Source: JAWVFM01 sp963841455 (GTDB lineage Bacteria > Actinomycetota > Thermoleophilia > Solirubrobacterales > 70-9). Taken from it: a DNA stretch of 64,000 bases. The notes under the pieces were generated by a model. That model was not told the origin of the DNA, did not search any database, and was given only the letters and a program-made list of their open reading frames with translations. How positions within the stretch are numbered: position 1 is the stretch's first letter; every line of letters starts with the position of its first letter. Made by a program: the position numbers and the translations under genes. Location: the NCBI GenBank assembly GCA_963841455.1, contig CAWJCU010000005.1:1-64000 (forward strand), in the 5' to 3' direction. This document shows, one piece after another, positions 19,305-27,860 of this stretch.

Positions 19305-20008
19305 CAGCCCTCGTCCTCGAGGAGCGCGTCGATCGTCGCGTCGAAGGTCGGCAGGCCGCGCTCCGCCCTGAGCGCGTCGAGCCGGTCGAACGTGTCGGCG
19401 TCGAGCGGGACCCAGCGCCGGAACGGATAGTGCGGCCTCGATCATCCGCCGCCAGGCCTCGACCGGCATCTCGAACCGCGCGAGCGGTCCCAGGGGATCG
19501 TCACGATCTGCATGCCGCCCGTCGTCGGCCTCGTAGAAGACCGTGCCGTTGAAGTGGAAGCGCAGCGGCGCGTGCGCCGTCGGCGAGCCCGTGGAAGTAC
19601 TTGCTCGCGGCGAGCTCGTGGTCGTAGGTGCAGGGGACGGCAGCTCGAAGCTCGTCTCACCCGTGAAGCGCGGCACCAGCGCGTCGGCCTGCGCCCAGCG
19701 GAAGTTCTCGGTCGTCGACGCCCAGCGCTCGGGCTCGCCGAAGAGCTCGAGCAGCCGCTCCCGCTCCTCGGGCCGTAGGGGCGCTTCGCGGGCTCGATCG
19801 TGATCAGGGCCGACAGCGCGATCGTGAACACGGGGCGCTCGGAGGCGTCGGTGACCGAGATCCGGAAGCGGAGCGTCGGCGCGGCGGCGCGCTCGACGTG
19901 GTCCGCGTCGATGACCTCGAACTCCGGCGTCGGCCGGTCCGGCGGCGCGGACGCCTCCGTGCCGGCCTCCGCCGGCGCGCCGTTCGTCGTCACCGGCTCG
20001 TCGGGCAT
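19304..20008 (-). CDS. DUF6084-like protein of the hydrogenase cluster (frame breaks)
   Basis: About 234 residues. After a Pro/Thr-rich N-terminus (MPDEPVTTNGAP) comes FEVIDADHVERAAAPTLRFR, then RPEERERLLELFGEPERW, RFHFNGTVFYEADDG and PFRRWVPLDADTFDRLDAL. From memory this pattern matches proteins labelled DUF6084 that accompany actinobacterial group 1h hydrogenases; their function is unknown. Frame changes are needed near 19,785, 19,640, 19,580-19,490 and 19,435. Start and stop both overlap neighbouring genes by four bases, so the operon order is secure even though the frame is not. Confidence 0.56.
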
Positions 20009-20690
20009 CAGGTTGCCCGCTCGCGCAGCTCCTCGAAGAACTCGGCGATCGCGTCCTCGGGCCCGGTGCCGCCCGAGATCCCCTCCCAGCGCACCTTGAT
20101 CATGCCGACCAGCCGGTAGCACTCGTCGATCGGCGCGATCGCGTGCTGGTGCGGGTCGGCCATGCGGTTGACGATCAGCGCCTCGGCGTCGGGCTCGAGC
20201 GAGCCGAGCACCGGGTTCGCCCGCACAGCTCCTGCCAGCCCTCGAGCTCGAGCTCCGACTCGGTCGCCCCCGCCGGGCTCGGGTAGAGCGCCACGACCCC
20301 GCCGCTGGCGCTCGAGTGCATGAAGAACGCGAGCCCGATCGGGATCGAGAACGACGCCCAGAGCTCGTCGGGCAGCTCGAAGTCGTCGAGCCAGACGACG
20401 CGGGTGCCGGTCGGGCGCAGCTCGCGGTCGCCGCCGCGCAGCGCGAGGCAGCTCTCGCAGGCGCAGAGGATGTGGCGCTCGTCGAGGTGCAGGAGGTGGC
20501 GGTGGTCGGCGGGGAGCGGCTTGCCGCAGAGGTCGCAGCGCTCCTCGCCCGGGCGCGCCGCGGCTCCGTTGCCCCCGCCGTTCGTCGCCGGAGTCGCCGG
20601 CGTCGCGGACCCCTTCGAGAGCCGCCGCAGGCTGGAGACCAGGTCGGCCTGGCGCCGCGCCGCGGCCTTTCGGTCGAGCGCGTCGCTCAT
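20008..20690 (-). CDS. DUF5947-like zinc-ribbon protein of the hydrogenase cluster
   Basis: About 227 residues. It has a helical N-terminus (RKAAARRQADLVSSLRRL), then a zinc-ribbon-like Cys set ERCDLCGKPLPADHRHLL and ILCACESCLALRGG, then a hydrophobic domain with PIGLAFFMHSS and VVALYPSPAGATES. The C-terminal ECYRLVGMIKVRWEGISGG is in another frame after a break near 20,215. I recall this arrangement as DUF5947, a companion of group 1h hydrogenases. The Cys pairs suggest zinc or iron-sulfur binding. It may take part in electron transfer or assembly, which is inference. Confidence 0.6.
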
Positions 20691-21581
20691 GCCGGCCAGC
20701 GCCACCCGGAAGCCGGAGTCGCCGGCGAGCAGCGGCACCGGCTCGAGCTGGAGCCGCTCGTCGTCGAGCGAGCGGCCGGCGCGCGGCAGGAAGTAGCGGC
20801 GCTCGCACGCCGGGCAGGCGAGCACGCCCTCGGTCAGCTCGCCGTCCGCGAGGTCGCCGCCGCAGCCGGCGCAGGCGTCGCGGTAGGCGAGCAGGTTGCC
20901 CTCGACCCGCGCGACGACCAGGTCGACGCCGGCGACCTCGGCGCGCTCAGCTCCCCCTCGCCGATCTCGTCGACGCCCGCGAGGTCGAACCAGGAGGGCG
21001 TGGCGTCGGCGCTGCCGGGCGCCACGCTGACCATCGGCAGCTCGAGGGCGCCGTCGCCGAGCTTCGGCCTCGGGTCCTCGATCGCGCCCTCGACGACGAG
21101 GCCCTCGAGGTCGGGCGCCGCCTCGTCGAGCGCCTGCTTGATCGCCAGCTCCAGCGTCGACGCCGACGCCGGGCAGCCGTCGCAGCTGCCCTCGAGCCGG
21201 ATCGCGCGACGCCGTCGTCGATGCCGAGGAGCTCGACGTTGCCGCCGTGCGACTCCATGTACGGCCGGACGCTGTCGAGCGCCTCGCCGACCCGCTCGTC
21301 GAGCGGGACCGGGTAGAGGCCGTGGATCAGCATCAGGCTGGCGACGACGCCGTCGCGGCGAGCCGCTCGCGGAGCTCGGCCCCGGGCTCGCCGGCGTCGT
21401 CGAGAATCGCGGCGATCCGCTCGAGGCCCGTGCCGTAGAGCTCGATGATCGCGCCGACCAGCTCCTCGGCCCTGGCGCGAACGGAGGGGTCGCCGACCGA
21501 GTCGAGCTCGGCGGTCAGCTCCTGGACCCGCTCGACCAGCTCCTCTGGACTCGCCGCCCCGTTGCGTTCAGCCGTCGTCAT
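20687..21581 (-). CDS. NifU-type scaffold with Rieske/zinc-ribbon-like C-terminus (frame breaks)
   Basis: Reads as one protein of about 298 residues in four pieces. There is an N-terminal coiled-coil-like segment (RVQELTAELDSVGDPS), then the NifU domain with MESHGGNVELLGI and the cluster-binding GSCDGCPASASTLELA (CxxC). The C-terminal domain has CAGCGGDL and LACPACERRY, two Cys pairs as in a zinc ribbon or Rieske-like fold. Breaks lie near 21,355, 21,205 and 20,945. The first piece alone (82 residues, 21,581 to 21,333) looks like a separate gene, but the frame that continues as VVASLMLIHGLYPV starts inside it. It directly follows hhyL and may supply or relay Fe-S clusters. Confidence 0.76.
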
Positions 21582-21588
21582 GCCTCCG

Positions 21589-23373
21589 TCAGCACATCCC
21601 CGTCGGCGTGTGCTGCACCTTGCGCACCTTGCCGCCGCCCGTGTACATGTGGACGCCGCACGGCAGGCACGGATCGAAGCTCCGCACCGCCCGCATGATG
21701 TCGACGCCCTTGAAGTTCTCCGGGCCGTTCTCCTCGAAGATCGGGGTGTTCTGCACCGCGTCCTCGTAGGGGCCGGGAGTTCCGTAGACGTCGCGCACGC
21801 TGGCGTTCCACGGCGTCGGCGGGTAGGGCTGGTAGTTGGCGATCTTGCCGCCCTGGATGACCATGTGATGGGAGAGCACCCCGCGGGCCGCCTCGTGGAA
21901 GCCGACGCTGACGGCCTCCTGCGGAACCTTGAAGTTGTTCCAGCTCTTGGTCCGGCCGGCGCGCACCTCGGTGAAGGCGCGCTCGAGGCAGTGGAGGCCG
22001 ATCAGGGCCGAGTAGGCCTGGTGGTAGGTCCGGGCGCGATCGCGCTCGATCGCGTTCGACTTCTCCGGCACCTTCCACTCGAGCTCCATCTCGGGCGAGC
22101 TCGCCGTCCGCGGCAGCACCATCTGGATCGACTCGCCGGTCGCCTTCGCGTAGCCGAAGTCGACGAGGCCGGCCTTCGCCGTGCACCACTGGCGGGCGAA
22201 CGGGCCGCCGCCGGTGTCGCAGCAGACGTGCGTGTCGGTGCGCTTGTCGTACATCCGCGGCGAGACGACCCAGCAGTACTTGTCGGCGAAGTCGCGCTTC
22301 TGCGGCTTCGGGATCGTCACCTTGTTCCACGGGTGGCGCTTGTCGACCGGGTTGCCCAGCGGGTCCTGGGTGACGAACGGCTGCTGGGTGTCGGCCCAGT
22401 CGTCGAAGTACGAGCTGCCGAGCAGGATCCGGATCATCAGGTTGATCTCGACCAGGTCGGTGGAGATCAGCTCGCCGTCGATGGCGACGCCCGGGGTGAT
22501 GTACCGCTTGCGGCCCCACTCGGTCATCGTCTTGTAGTCGTAGTCGACGTAGTCCGGGTCGTCGAACGAGCCCCAGTTGACGAGGTTCGTCTCGCGGTAG
22601 CCGACCATGTCGTAACCCGGCAGCTCCCGGAGGAAGAAGTCGTAGAGGTCGTCGTGCATCGGCACCGACCGCTTGACGTAGTCGAAGTACCGCATCAGCC
22701 GCACGTAGTAGTCGGTCAGCGTCTGGTGCGTGATGTGGGCGCTGCAGCCGCCGGGCATGATCGTCGACGGGTGCGTGTGCCGGCCTCCGAACAGGCAGTA
22801 CATCTCGCGCGTCCAGCGCGCCACCTGGAGGGTCTCCAGGTAGAAGTCGCCGGTGAACGGGTTCAGCGACCGCATGATGTCGGCGATCGTCCGGTAGCCG
22901 TGGTGGGCGGAGTGGTCGGCGAGCGTCTGCTCGGCCTTCTTCAGCAGCGTCGGGTTGGTCTCCTTGACCATCTGCTCGCAGAAGTCCACGTTGCACATGC
23001 AGTCGTTGAAGATCGCGTGGTCGAACATGTAGTCCGCGGTCTCGGCCAGGTTGAACGCGAGGTCGCCGAGCGGCGGCGGCTTCACCCCGTAGGCCATGTT
23101 CTGGTTGAGGCACGAGCAGGTGCAGTGGTTGTCACCGCAGATGCCGCAGATCCGGCTGGTGATGAAGTGCGCGTCGCGCGGATCGATGCCCTTCATGAAG
23201 ATGTCGAACCCGCGGAAGATCATCGACGTCGAGTAGCACTTGTTGACCTTCTGGTTGGAGAAGTCGATCTCGGTGTGGATGCCGAGGCTGCCGACGATCC
23301 GGGTGATCGGATCCCACGACATCTCCTTGACCATGACCTTCTGGTCGGCGCGCGGTGTCTCGGTTGTTGCCAT
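21589..23373 (-). CDS. hhyL: [NiFe] hydrogenase large subunit, group 1h type
   Basis: Catalytic subunit that oxidises H2, 594 residues with an unbroken frame. The two metal-binding motifs are complete: RICGICGDNHCTCS with Cys76 and Cys79, and DPCLPCGVH with Cys569 and Cys572. His575 is followed by a 19-residue tail that the maturation protease should remove after His575. An AGGAGAG site precedes the ATG. It lies 58 bases after hhyS. The motif forms and the linked small subunit place it with actinobacterial oxygen-insensitive enzymes that use atmospheric H2. The exact subgroup is my reading, not a computed phylogeny. Confidence 0.95.
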   Translation of the reverse strand: MATTETPRADQKVMVKEMSWDPITRIVGSLGIHTEIDFSNQKVNKCYSTSMIFRGFDIFMKGIDPRDAHFITSRICGICGDNHCTCSCLNQNMAYGVKPPPLGDLAFNLAETADYMFDHAIFNDCMCNVDFCEQMVKETNPTLLKKAEQTLADHSAHHGYRTIADIMRSLNPFTGDFYLETLQVARWTREMYCLFGGRHTHPSTIMPGGCSAHITHQTLTDYYVRLMRYFDYVKRSVPMHDDLYDFFLRELPGYDMVGYRETNLVNWGSFDDPDYVDYDYKTMTEWGRKRYITPGVAIDGELISTDLVEINLMIRILLGSSYFDDWADTQQPFVTQDPLGNPVDKRHPWNKVTIPKPQKRDFADKYCWVVSPRMYDKRTDTHVCCDTGGGPFARQWCTAKAGLVDFGYAKATGESIQMVLPRTASSPEMELEWKVPEKSNAIERDRARTYHQAYSALIGLHCLERAFTEVRAGRTKSWNNFKVPQEAVSVGFHEAARGVLSHHMVIQGGKIANYQPYPPTPWNASVRDVYGTPGPYEDAVQNTPIFEENGPENFKGVDIMRAVRSFDPCLPCGVHMYTGGGKVRKVQHTPTGMC

Positions 23374-23431
23374 TGTGTGTCTCTCCTCTCTTGGCTCTTG
23401 GCCTGAAGTCGTCTTCGGTCCGGTTATCGGG

Positions 23432-24519
23432 TCATGACCCCGGCGGCGCGTAGCTCGCGGTCCGGCTCTTGTAGCCGGTCAAGATCGTCTTGCCCGGCTT
23501 GCGCCACTCGGGCTCGACGTCGTACTTGTTCTTGATGTTCCGGTGGCGGAAGTACCGGATCACTGGCCCCATCGCGAACTTCTCGAAGTCGAGCCGCGGC
23601 GCCCCACGGATCCGCGTCCATGAACGGCATGAACTTGTCGGGGAAGCCGGGCATCGTGCAGGCCATGCAGATGCCGCCGACGTTCGGGCAGCCGCCGTAG
23701 CCGTCGACCCAGCCGCGGACCGGGACGTTGCACTTGACCACGGGGCCCTTGCAGCCGAGCTTCACGAGGCAGCGCGGGTCGTCGCCGTACTCGGTCGCGA
23801 ACTCGCCCTCCTCGGCGAAGCCGGCCCGGTTGCAGCCCTCGCGCGACCGTGCGGCCGAAGAGCCACGTGGGCCGAAGCGCCTCGTCGAGGTCGGGCACCG
23901 GCGCGAGCCCGGCGAGGTGCAGCGCCAGGTACAGCAGCGTCTCGGTCATGTTGTCCGGCTGCGCCGGGCAGCCGGGGATGTTGACGACGGGCAGGCCCGC
24001 CGACGACTTCCAGTTCCAGCCGAGGTGGTCGGCCACCCCCATGGCGCCGGTCGGGTTGTTCTTCATCGCCGGGATGCCGCCGTAGGTCGCGCAGGTCCCG
24101 ATCGCGACCACCGCGGCCGCCTTCGGGGCCAGGCGGTCGAGCCACTCGCTGGTGGTGATCGGCTGGCCGGTCTTCGGGTCGTCGCCGATCGCGGCCCAGT
24201 GGCCCTCGCCGGAGAGCTCCTCGTTGGGGATCGAGCCCTCGACGCAGAGCACGAACGGGTCGAGCTCGCCGCGCTCGGCCTGCCACCAGGCCTCGATGAA
24301 CTCGGCGCCGTTCTCGTAGGCGAGCACCGGGTTGTGGACGATCACCTTGGGCATCCCCGGGATCGCCTGGGTGACGATGTCCTCGAGGCTCGGGTTGACC
24401 GCCGAGGTCATCGCGACGGAGTCGCCGTCGCACGAGAGCCCGGTCGTCATCCAGAGGACATGGGCCTTGACCGCCTCGGTCTCCTTCTGGCCGGGAACGA
24501 ACTCGGTGCTCAGCGCCAT
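23432..24519 (-). CDS. hhyS: [NiFe] hydrogenase small subunit, group 1h type (two frame breaks)
   Basis: Fe-S electron-transfer subunit, about 362 residues. The N-terminus has no Tat signal, so the enzyme should be cytoplasmic or membrane-attached from the inside. The proximal-cluster motif is GLSCDGDS with Cys30 and Asp33, matching the three-Cys one-Asp cluster described for the Ralstonia actinobacterial-type hydrogenase. IGTCATYGG, NIPGCPAQPDN, EGCNRAGF, LGCKGPVVKCN and GICMACTMPGFPDKF supply further ligands. Breaks near 23,845 and 23,608 separate three pieces that join in order to the end SRTASYAPPGS. A GAGGAGAG site precedes the start. Confidence 0.9.
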
Positions 24520-24570
24520 CTCAACTCTCCTCGGTTGGGGGTTCAACGGGTGTCGGAAGTCGCAAGTCAT

Positions 24571-25683
24571 TCAGCAGATCCTCGGCAGCGGGTCGCCGGC
24601 CAGCAGGTCCATGACCCGCCGGCCGCCGAACGCGGTCTCGACGAGCACCATGCCCGGGGGCTCCGTCTTGACCTCGCCGATCTCGGCGGCGCCCTCGCAG
24701 CCGGGCGCCGAGCGCAGCTGCGGCGAGCGCCGCCTCGGCGGCCTCGGGGGCGACGAACACGACCAACACGCCCTCGTTCGCGACGTACATCGGGTCGATC
24801 CCGAGGAGCTCGGCGGCGCCGTTGACCTCCGGGCTCGTCGGAACGTCGCCTTCGCGGATGCCGATCGAGACCTCCGAGGCCCGGGCGAGCTCGTTCAGCA
24901 CCGACGCGACGCCGCCGCGGGTCGCGTCGCGCATGCAACGGAGCGACGACCCGGCGGCGTCGAGCAGCGGCGTCGACGGCCGGCCAGAGCGGCCTCGTGT
25001 CGGAGACGATCTCGGCGTCGAGCCCGAGCTCGCCGCGGGCGAGCATGATCGCGGTGCCGTGCTCGCCGATCGTCCCGGAGACGAGCACCCGGTCGCCGGG
25101 CTGGATCGAGGCGGGGGAGAGGCTCGCGCGGGAGTCGACCTGGCCGAGCCCCGTCGTGCAGATGTACATCGAGTCGCAGTGGCCGCGCTCGACGACCTTG
25201 GTGTCGCCGGTGACGACCTCGACGCCGGCGGCCTCGGCCGCCTCGGCGATCGCCTCGACCTCGGCCCGCAGCACGTCGGCGTCGAGTCCCTCCTCGAGGA
25301 TCAGCGAGAGGCTGAGCGCCACCGGCCGGGCGCCCGAGACGGCGAGGTCGTTGACGGTGCCGTTCACGGCCAGCTCGCCGATCGAGCCGCCGGGGAAGCG
25401 GATCGGCTTGACGACGAAGGTGTCGGTCGTCATCGCGAGGGCGGTGCCGTCGATCGTCACGCGCCGGCGTCGCCGAGCTCGGCGAGCGCCTCGGCGCCGA
25501 AGGCCGGGGCCAGCAGGCCCTCGATCAGCGTCTGGGTCGCCTTGCCGCCGGCGCCGTGGGCCATCGTCACCCGCTCGTCCTTGAAGCGCGGGCGCTTGGC
25601 GCGCGTCGTCTCGATGATCCCGAGGATCCGCTCCTCGCGGCCCGAGTCGGTGCGCGGCGCGCTGCGTGCGTCGCGTCGCTCAC
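24571..25683 (-). CDS. hypE: hydrogenase maturation protein HypE (frame breaks)
   Basis: Dehydrates the carbamoyl group from HypF to a cyanide ligand carried on its C-terminal Cys. The N-terminus has MAHGAGGKATQTLIEG, followed by TTDTFVVKPIRFPGG and VNGTVNDLAVSGA of the AIR-synthase fold. MRDATRGGVASVLNELA follows, and the protein ends PLPRIC with the essential terminal Cys at 24,574. Breaks are needed near 25,630, 25,458, 24,975 and 24,720. The start is a GTG overlapping the hypD stop (GTGA). The total of 371 codons fits HypE with a short N-terminal extension. Confidence 0.86.
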
Positions 25684-26795
25684 ACCAGCTCCTTCTCGCG
25701 CGCGAAGCGGCCGTAGTTGTAATAGGCCGCGCAGGCGCCCTCCGGCGAGACCATGCAGGTGCCGATCGCGTGCTCGGGCGTGCACGCGGTGCCGAACACC
25801 TTGCACTCCCAGGGCTTGATGACGCCCTTCAGCACCTCGCCGCACTGGCAGGCCTTCGGGTCGGCGACGCGGACGCCCGGGACCTCGTAGCGGAGCTCGG
25901 CGTCGAAGTCGGCGTAGGCGTCGGAGAGCTTCAGGGCGCTCTGGGAGATGAAGCCGAGCCCGCGCCACTCGAAGTGCGGGCGCAGCTCGAAGACCTCGGA
26001 CATCACCTTGAGGGCCGGGACGTTGCCCTCGTAGGGGACGACGCGCTTGTACTGGTTCTCCACCTCGCAGCGCCCCTCGGCGATCTGGGCGAGGATCATC
26101 TCGATCGACTGCAGGACGTCGAGCGGCTCGAAGCCCGAGGTGACCAGGGGCTTGCCGTAGTCGGCCGGGATGAACTCGAAGGGCCGCACGCCGACGATCG
26201 TCGACACGTGGCCGGGGCCGATGAAGCCGTCGAGGCGCATGTCGGGCGAGTCGAGCAGCGCGCGCAGCGGCGGCACGATCGTCACGTGGTTGCACATGCA
26301 GAGGAAGTTCTCGACGCCCTCGGCCTTGGCGCGCTTCAGGGTCAGCGCGGTCGACGGCGCCGTGGTCTCGAAGCCGATCGCGAAGAAGACGACGTCGCGG
26401 TCGGGGTTCGCCTTGGCGAGCCGCAGCGCGTCGAGCGGCGAGTAGACCATCCGGATGTCGGCGCCCTCCGGCCTTGGCGTCGAGCAGCGTCCGCTCGGAC
26501 CCGGGCACCCGCATCATGTCGCCGAAGCAGGCGAAGATCACCCCGTCCTGCTCGGCGATCGCCATGCCGTCGTCGACGCGGCCCATCGGGATCACGCAGA
26601 CCGGGCAGCCGGGCCCGTGCACCAGCTCGACGTTCTCGGGAGGAGGTCGTCGATCCCGTACTTGTAGATCGAGTGCGTGTGCCCGCCGCACACCTCCATC
26701 AGCTTGTAGTGGCGGCCCGGCTCGACGAGCGAGAGGATCTGGCCGGAGAGCGCGCGCCCGAGCTCGGCGTCGCGGTACTCGTCGACGAACTTCAT
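25680..26795 (-). CDS. hypD: hydrogenase maturation protein HypD (two frame breaks)
   Basis: Fe-S scaffold on which the Fe(CN)2CO group is assembled with HypC. It starts MKFVDEYRDAELG and carries MEVCGGHTHSIYKYG, VHGPGCPVCVIPMG, GFETTAPSTALTL and LCMCNHVTIVPPLRALL. The C-terminal Cys-rich part has CQCGEVLKGVIKPWEC and CTPEHAIGTCMVSPEGACAAYY, the [4Fe-4S] and redox Cys of HypD. The span of 372 codons equals the family length, so the breaks near 26,640 and 26,460 cancel. The stop overlaps the hypE GTG start. Confidence 0.92.
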
Positions 26796-27072
26796 TGCGC
26801 TCACCTTCGCGATCGCCGTGCCCGCGTGGACGAGCAGGCGATCGCCCGATCGCCACCGGGGCGACCAGGGCGATCTCGACCGTCTCGCGGCGGTCCTCGG
26901 CGTCGGCGCAGAGCGCGAGCCCGCGCTCGATCGTCGATCGCCAGCGACGCTCAGCTCCACCGCGACGTCGCCGCACGTGATGCATCGCCGTCGACCGTCG
27001 AGCAGCGCTCGCCGATCGCACCTCGCTCGCCGCGACGGCCTCCATGCCATTGGTGACCGTCGCGTCGTTCAT
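26796..27072 (-). CDS. second HypC-like chaperone with CITCGD motif (frame breaks)
   Basis: About 92 residues. Instead of the usual MCLAIPG start it has CITCGDVAVELSV after some 30 residues. It then reads IERGLALCADAEDRRETVEIALVA in short pieces and GDRLLVHAGTAIAKV, the HypC/HupF fold. Frame changes are needed near 27,005, 26,945 and 26,845. I recall a divergent HypC of this kind in actinobacterial hydrogenase clusters. It runs directly into hypD. With the canonical hypC upstream, the two may act on different steps or partners. Confidence 0.66.
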
Positions 27073-27127
27073 CCGCGCGGAGCCCCCCGGGACTGGCGGC
27101 CGCGGGCCCGAACCTCGAGCTGCACCA

Positions 27128-27409
27128 TCATTCGATCACGCTCGCCCGGAGCTCCTCGAGCTCCTGCTCGTAGTCGGCGCCCATGCCCTCGAGCAGCTTG
27201 CGGGTGGCCTCCGCCTCCTCCTCGTCGACCTGGGAGATCGCGAATCCGACGTGGATGAGCACCCAGTCGCCGGGGCCGACGCCGCCGCTTTCGTCCTCGT
27301 CGAGGAGCCCGATGTTGACGTTGCGCTTGACGCCGGCGACATCGACCTTCGCGAGCCGGTTCGCCTCGTCAACAACCTCTAGGACTTGGCCTGGGATAGC
27401 CAGACACAT
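27128..27409 (-). CDS. hypC: hydrogenase assembly chaperone HypC
   Basis: A 93-residue chaperone that carries the Fe(CN)2CO unit from HypD to the large subunit. It starts at the conserved MCLAIPGQVLEV, whose Cys2 is the essential ligand, and has DWVLIHVGFAISQVDEEEAE. The start at 27,409 is preferred over an in-frame upstream codon because Cys must be residue 2 and an AAGGAGAG site sits nine bases before it. The frame is intact. It is the first recognisable maturation gene of the cluster. Confidence 0.92.
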   Translation of the reverse strand: MCLAIPGQVLEVVDEANRLAKVDVAGVKRNVNIGLLDEDESGGVGPGDWVLIHVGFAISQVDEEEAEATRKLLEGMGADYEQELEELRASVIE

Positions 27410-27463
27410 GCGCACTATCTCTCCTTCAATTCCCCTGCTCGGCAACGTATCACTCCGCCTGGG

Positions 27464-27808
27464 TCACGGCAGGCCCCACTTCGGCATCGGAGCTGCGCGC
27501 GCCCGGCGGCGCGCCGCCGCCGCATCGTCGGCGGACAGGCTCGGGTAGGTCCGCATCGACCACGGATGCGGCCCGATCGTCCCGTAGTGGCGCCGGACGA
27601 ACGCCTTCAGCTCGCCCCGATGCTCGCCGCAGCAGTAGAGCGTTCGCCCGTAGATCCCCCGGCCGTGCCAGACGAGCCAGTTGCCCGGACCAGCGTCGAC
27701 ATACTCGCCGAACCGGAAATGAAGAAGCTGCCGCTCGAGGCTCGCCTGGGTCAGCTGGTCGGGCTCCGACCCGCAGTACTCGCACCTGAATACGAGCCGC
27801 GACGGCAT
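27464..27808 (-). CDS. small conserved Cys-containing protein upstream of hypC
   Basis: A 114-residue protein of unknown function. It opens MPSRLVFRCEYCGSEPDQLT, with a CxxC pair, and has a second Cys pair in YGRTLYCCGEHRGELKAF, so a zinc ribbon is likely. The middle NWLVWHGRGIYG and the HYGTIGPHPWSM segment look strongly conserved in type. It lies 54 bases upstream of hypC on the same strand and could be transcribed with the hydrogenase genes. The start at 27,808 is chosen because the sequence upstream in frame is low-complexity. Confidence 0.62.
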   Translation of the reverse strand: MPSRLVFRCEYCGSEPDQLTQASLERQLLHFRFGEYVDAGPGNWLVWHGRGIYGRTLYCCGEHRGELKAFVRRHYGTIGPHPWSMRTYPSLSADDAAAARRRARAAPMPKWGLP

Positions 27809-27860
27809 CCCGCTCAGGGTACGCCTGCTCACGCACGCACGCACGCGGCGACTCGGTCCC

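Noticed and set aside
21333..21581. Separate 82-residue gene between hhyL and the NifU-like gene
   Set aside because: Its last codons lie in the wrong frame. Shifting one base continues directly into VVASLMLIHGLYPV of the NifU-like protein, so it is the N-terminus of that protein.
21445..23406. Long plus-strand open frame opposite hhyL
   Set aside because: Antisense of an intact, fully motif-bearing hydrogenase subunit.
24822..27056. Long plus-strand open frame (744 codons) opposite hypD and hypE
   Set aside because: Antisense shadow. The minus strand reads HypE and HypD motifs over the whole length.
12976..27072. Hydrogenase cluster as a pseudogene island
   Set aside because: Breaks are frame changes without premature loss of motifs. 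Overlapping start/stop geometry and family lengths are kept and the catalytic gene is intact, so sequence error is the better explanation, pending read data.
27825..27850. CACG tandem run near the antiporter stop
   Set aside because: Only a few units, in a 52-base gap. It looks like a simple sequence repeat without evidence of function.
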